From: Prosopocoilus inquinatus
Lineage: Eukaryota > Arthropoda > Insecta > Coleoptera > Lucanidae
Direction: 5' to 3'
NCBI GenBank assembly: GCA_036172665.1
Contig: CM069875.1
Coordinates: forward strand, 20,367,806-20,431,805
DNA length: 64,000 bases
In this document: positions 60,190 to 64,000 of the stretch, piece after piece
How the letters are laid out: the number at the start of each line of letters is the position of its first letter
Numbering within the stretch: position 1 is the first letter of the stretch
The notes under the pieces: model-generated
What the model was told of the DNA's origin: nothing
Seen by the model: only the letters and a program-made list of their open reading frames with translations
Databases searched by the model: none
Translations under genes and position numbers: made by a program

Positions 60190-62390
60190 ATGGCCACGAC
60201 TGTAATTTTGATCTTTACGTATTCTTCTTCTTATCATAATAATCAGGACCCAGATTATACCGTAAGTAATTTCTAGTCTTCATTAATTCTGTAAATCTTA
60301 ACTGTTTTACAATACTCTCTAAATACAATACTTAATGCTTTCCTATTTTCTTATCGAATAAATTTTCATTGTTTTACATCTAAACTTTCTCATATAAATT
60401 TCCTTTCTACCCCACTGAATTGTATTCGAAAAAGTGTCCCAATAATGTTAAAGTAGTTCTTCTAATATCTTTAAAATAAACGAAGTGTATACCTGATTAA
60501 CGAAAAGTCGAATATCGCAATCTTCGCTTTTAAATTGAAAACAAAAGGAGGTAACCAATTTTTGTTTACATTATTGAATTTATCTCTAAACGTCTTAGCC
60601 ACTAGTTTTTTCTCTTTTAGTTAGAATTAGGATAGAAAGATGGATCCATCCTGTACAAAAATGACCGTGTGACATTTAGTTACATTTAATCTATTAATGC
60701 CATTGCACTTCGTGCACTTCCTGCACTTCGTGCCAACTAAGTGCATAAGAGCACAACTAGAATATTCTGTTTAAGTAACTCTAGTAATTTTCAAACGTTC
60801 GTTCTATCTGTTTCTCAGTGCACGCAAATTTCTTCAAACGCAAACAGTTAGTTATTCTAACTAGAACCTAAACTATTTTAATTATTCTTTTTCTACGTCA
60901 TTCGGATTGCTATGCGATTTATTCAAATTTTGAAGCAAGATAACAGGATAAATTTAGAAACTCGTAAGCCTAAATTAATGCTCGAGGCATAACGAATTGA
61001 TAAAAAAATAAAAATAAAATTTTGCGACCATCAGCTTCAGTTCACTGAAAAATTTCGCATGAATAAAACTTTTATACCAGATTTAATTAAAACGGTAACG
61101 AAAAAGGGCAAAGCCGCGAGCTCGGGCAACATCTTAACTTAATGATATAAAATGCGACTGAAAATAATTAAATTAAACAAGGCGCTGAACTTTCTATCCA
61201 ACAGAAGGAGCTCTAAATTAATAGGTACTCGTTCTGGTTGTTGTTTTCAAAGCCTTTGATCTCGTTATGATTATTTTTCCTGTTCCGAGAGTATTAATGG
61301 GCCTCACACAAAAGTCAGAGAAAAGAAAAACCTTTTATTCCGTTGTATTTAAAAGGATTACGCATTTTTGTAATTAAGAGGGAGAATCGTGTTACGCATT
61401 ATTCACTTAAAATAGCACATGAACCGTATTCAACCAAGCTTCATTATTGCAATAATTTATTATTAAATATTGTCTTTTCCTAAAATAAATAATCATTTTT
61501 CTCCTCTGTTTATTAAGGCAGTATTTGCGGAAACATTAAAAATTCCTCAAAGTTAAAAAATGGCAGCTACAGCTAAGGATACTTGCTAATAATAACTTTG
61601 TAGCTCTTGCCTTATTTGTGTGTAATACTTCTATTATTTATTTTGTAATTAGTGCAAAGCCAAACAAAATTTACAATTCAAACTTTCTATATTAATTATC
61701 ATTTCACTTAAGTAATTGAAGCGTTATTATTCATGAGCTCTGATAATGATTTCGGAATGATCTCTTGAAGGGGAAACCAAACAATGAAACTTCAATTAAA
61801 TATGGTAATATAACATAACTTTTTGATTATTTTCGATATGAATAACCTCTTTCTTTATAGTCAATGGTTTGTTGTTTTCTTGCTTTAAGGTCGCTTCGTT
61901 TGACACCATGCAAGATTTGATATAAAATCTTGTACCAAGTGACAGCGAAGTATCGAATCGGTCAATAAGCTCCTTCACTTTGCATAAGATTTCATAGTAA
62001 ATCTTACGTGGTTTTAAACGGGCCATATTTTGTTGTATTTACTACTTTTTTGCAAGGTTAAGTTTCATTTAAAAAGTAAAAGTTGTAATTTATCACCATA
62101 CTAGGTCACGAATGTAACTTATAATATATACATACTACATTTTTATAGCCAAACCAATTGTTCTATGTTTAGCAAATAAGTAGAGACAAAAAATTATATA
62201 ACTCATTCCTTACCTGATCTCCGTCTGTACTAATAATAGAAAATCACCATCCAAGTTAAAATGATGCAAACAAGTATACAAACTGCTCTTTGTAAATACG
62301 TTCTGTCGTAATTGTTTTTTTTTTCGTATTTGTTTAGTAATAATAGTCCAAAATATGTTTTATATGTAGAATCCTTTTTGTATTATTTTT
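60190..62390. other. Intergenic DNA between the two host genes
   Basis: No gene seen. A 76-codon frame near 61796-62026 shares short phrases (CTTGTACCAAGTGACAGCG, ACGGGCC) with 49390-49490, so it is probably repeat-derived. Confidence 0.4.
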
Positions 62391-62393
62391 ATC

Positions 62394-62399
62394 TTTATT
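62394..62399 (-). terminator. Poly(A) signal of the right-edge gene
   Basis: AATAAA on the minus strand, 71 bp after the stop codon at 62470. Confidence 0.7.
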
Positions 62400-62469
62400 C
62401 CACAAGAAAACAGTTAAAAAATATTTTATTAGAACTACTATTTACAATTACAACTACTTAAATGTATTA

Positions 62470-64000
62470 TTAAACAGGTGCATAGAAATACAATCTCTTG
62501 CTGGGATCTTTTATAAAATTGGGTTTCCTCGTCGTTGATTCCGAATTAACCCGAACAGACTCCTCGAAGAACTGGAGCTCATCTTTAAGGCCCTCTCCTG
62601 TGCTATCTCGATTATTTGCCTCTGTCAGGCTATTTATGCGGCTGGGCAATTTCGGGTCGGAATAAAAAGCAAATGGCTTCGGCACAATGTCGGTGAGGCG
62701 TTTTATTTCCTCGGAATCTTCGATTTCATACGCCGTAGGCGGAACGTACTTAGTGCCCTGGCTGACCCTGATCTCTACCTTCTTGTACTTGTAATTTCCG
62801 CCGTGCTTCTGAGCTTTGTCGAACTTCTTGAAAATCTCTACGTCATCGGTATTTTTGGTTGCATTTTCCGACGGCGGCATGTTGGTGATGTTCGTTTCCT
62901 TTAACGTATCGATTGTAATCGCCCTAGAGGTAACGATTTCTTTTTCTTTCGGCGTACTTCCGTCAGGATTTACTGCGGAATAGTGCGACTTGTGATTTCT
63001 TGGAATGAAATTTTTATTGTATTTCCGTTGCAGGTTACGTCGTCGCCGAGTCGACTCTCGAATTTCGACAGCCGGGCTTGATGTAGTAGACCTAAATCGA
63101 CTTCTTCCTCTCGAGCGTCTTGCGTTAGATTTTTCCGTTGATTCTTCAATTGGTGGTTGCGTTGTCGTCGGTCTCCGTCTACCTCTTGAAGTGGTTTTCC
63201 TTGGCTGGTCTTGTACGTCAGGTTTGTCGGTCTGGGGTAGTGGAGCTGTAGGACGATTGGTACTAGTTGGGGCCTGAAGAGTACGCGATTGTGATGATGT
63301 GGTTGCTGCATTTCGGCTCCTTTCTCCATGTCCTTCGGACTCATCTTCTGAACTGTACCGGCTATCTGAATTGTGCCTAGTGATTGTAACTCGTTCTATA
63401 CTTTTGTACTTAGACGTATCTACATTAGTAGATGGACTATAATTTTTAACTTTGGGTAGATACTCTGATATATCAAAAATATCCAACTGTGAACTGGCAA
63501 AGGAATTAATTTGACCACCGGGAGAATTTTGTATATCTTTCAAAATCACTTCTTCTTCTTCAATTTCGGATGCTTCTTCCTTCGCTTCCGCCACCTGTTC
63601 TTCTTTTGCTTTGGATTTCTTTTCATCTTCAATCGTTTTGTAACTTATATCACTCTTTACTTTAGCCAAAATGTTTAGAAATTCGGGTTCTGTCGTGGAA
63701 ACTGGCGTTTCAGTTGAAGGTGTTAATGTAATTGTCTTTTCGGTAGGTTTAGGGTCAGGTATATCGTAGTAACTCGGATCACTCTTCAGCTGTTTTATAA
63801 AATCGATATACGTTGGCCCTTCTGGTGGCTTCTCTGGAAATTTAAGCACGCGCTCTTCTTTCTTTTCTTTTTCCTTTTTGGATTTAGCGGTAGTTACTTC
63901 TTCAACAACGTCGACGTATTCATAACTTTCGGGTTCTGACTCTTCACTCTCAGATTTTTTATCGTAAATAATTCTGCCTTTCTCAACGTCGTAGCGATAT
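62470..64000 (-). CDS. 3' part of an unrecognised, highly charged disordered protein (partial)
   Basis: The frame is open from the right window edge (510 codons visible) to the stop at 62470-62472; no splice site or Met is needed inside the window, so the true start lies outside. The visible protein is Lys/Glu/Ser/Thr/Pro-rich and predicted mostly disordered. It has acidic runs (EEEEVILKDI), an Arg/Ser/Thr/Pro middle (RGRRRPTTTQPP, RRSRGRSRFRSTTSS, RESTRRRRNLQRKYNKNF), short conserved-looking pieces such as PPEGPTYIDFIKQLKSDPSYY and PTAYEIEDSEEIKRLTDIVP, and the ending SKRLYFYAPV. I see no catalytic domain. The Thr/Pro-rich style occurs in insect extracellular matrix or cuticle proteins, but nuclear or other roles are equally possible. 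Confidence 0.8.
   Translation of the reverse strand, partial: YRYDVEKGRIIYDKKSESEESEPESYEYVDVVEEVTTAKSKKEKEKKEERVLKFPEKPPEGPTYIDFIKQLKSDPSYYDIPDPKPTEKTITLTPSTETPVSTTEPEFLNILAKVKSDISYKTIEDEKKSKAKEEQVAEAKEEASEIEEEEVILKDIQNSPGGQINSFASSQLDIFDISEYLPKVKNYSPSTNVDTSKYKSIERVTITRHNSDSRYSSEDESEGHGERSRNAATTSSQSRTLQAPTSTNRPTAPLPQTDKPDVQDQPRKTTSRGRRRPTTTQPPIEESTEKSNARRSRGRSRFRSTTSSPAVEIRESTRRRRNLQRKYNKNFIPRNHKSHYSAVNPDGSTPKEKEIVTSRAITIDTLKETNITNMPPSENATKNTDDVEIFKKFDKAQKHGGNYKYKKVEIRVSQGTKYVPPTAYEIEDSEEIKRLTDIVPKPFAFYSDPKLPSRINSLTEANNRDSTGEGLKDELQFFEESVRVNSESTTRKPNFIKDPSKRLYFYAPV

Overview
The window looks like an AT-rich insect chromosome, possibly a beetle. The evidence is long introns with GT-AG junctions, scattered exons of a synaptotagmin-type gene, many small terminal-inverted-repeat elements, decayed LINEs and mariner relatives, and a large endogenous DNA virus/transposon of the Polinton-adintovirus type. 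The species assignment is inference only.

Positions 1 to about 15.9 kb hold most of an adintovirus-like Polinton (Maverick). On the minus strand are a protein-primed family B DNA polymerase (1-3582, running off the left edge), an unrecognised 166-aa protein, a retroviral-type integrase with a chromodomain, a DUF8207-like protein and a packaging ATPase. On the plus strand are a spliced 176-aa acidic protein, then the virion block: phospholipase A2-domain protein, adenovirus pX-like protein, adenain-like protease, penton-like and hexon-like capsid proteins, a 47-aa and a 42-aa zinc-ribbon ORF that are easy to miss, and a secreted coiled-coil protein. The early/replication side and the late/virion side diverge from a gap of about 100 bp near 10.24-10.34 kb. 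At least five single-base frame breaks, mostly in short homopolymers, interrupt polymerase, ATPase and pX. Integrase, protease and capsid genes read through. An intact Tc1/mariner transposon (5184-6486) has jumped into the element.

15.9-17.1 kb holds a GC-richer retrotransposon gag remnant. From 17.1 to about 57.3 kb the DNA is mostly intron of a minus-strand synaptotagmin-like gene. Six in-phase coding exons could be placed: the N-terminal start exon (57033-57216), the transmembrane exon, a linker exon, three C2A exons (49763, 34153, 28642) and the first C2B exon (21623). The remaining C2B exons are not in the window, so the Polinton probably sits inside or just beyond a downstream intron of this gene. 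The introns contain a nested fold-back element with a second transposon inside it, several MITE families with TA target duplications, at least four 5'-truncated LINE fragments and three local tandem duplications.

From 62.4 kb to the right edge is the 3' end of a second minus-strand gene. It encodes a long, charged, disordered protein that I do not recognise.
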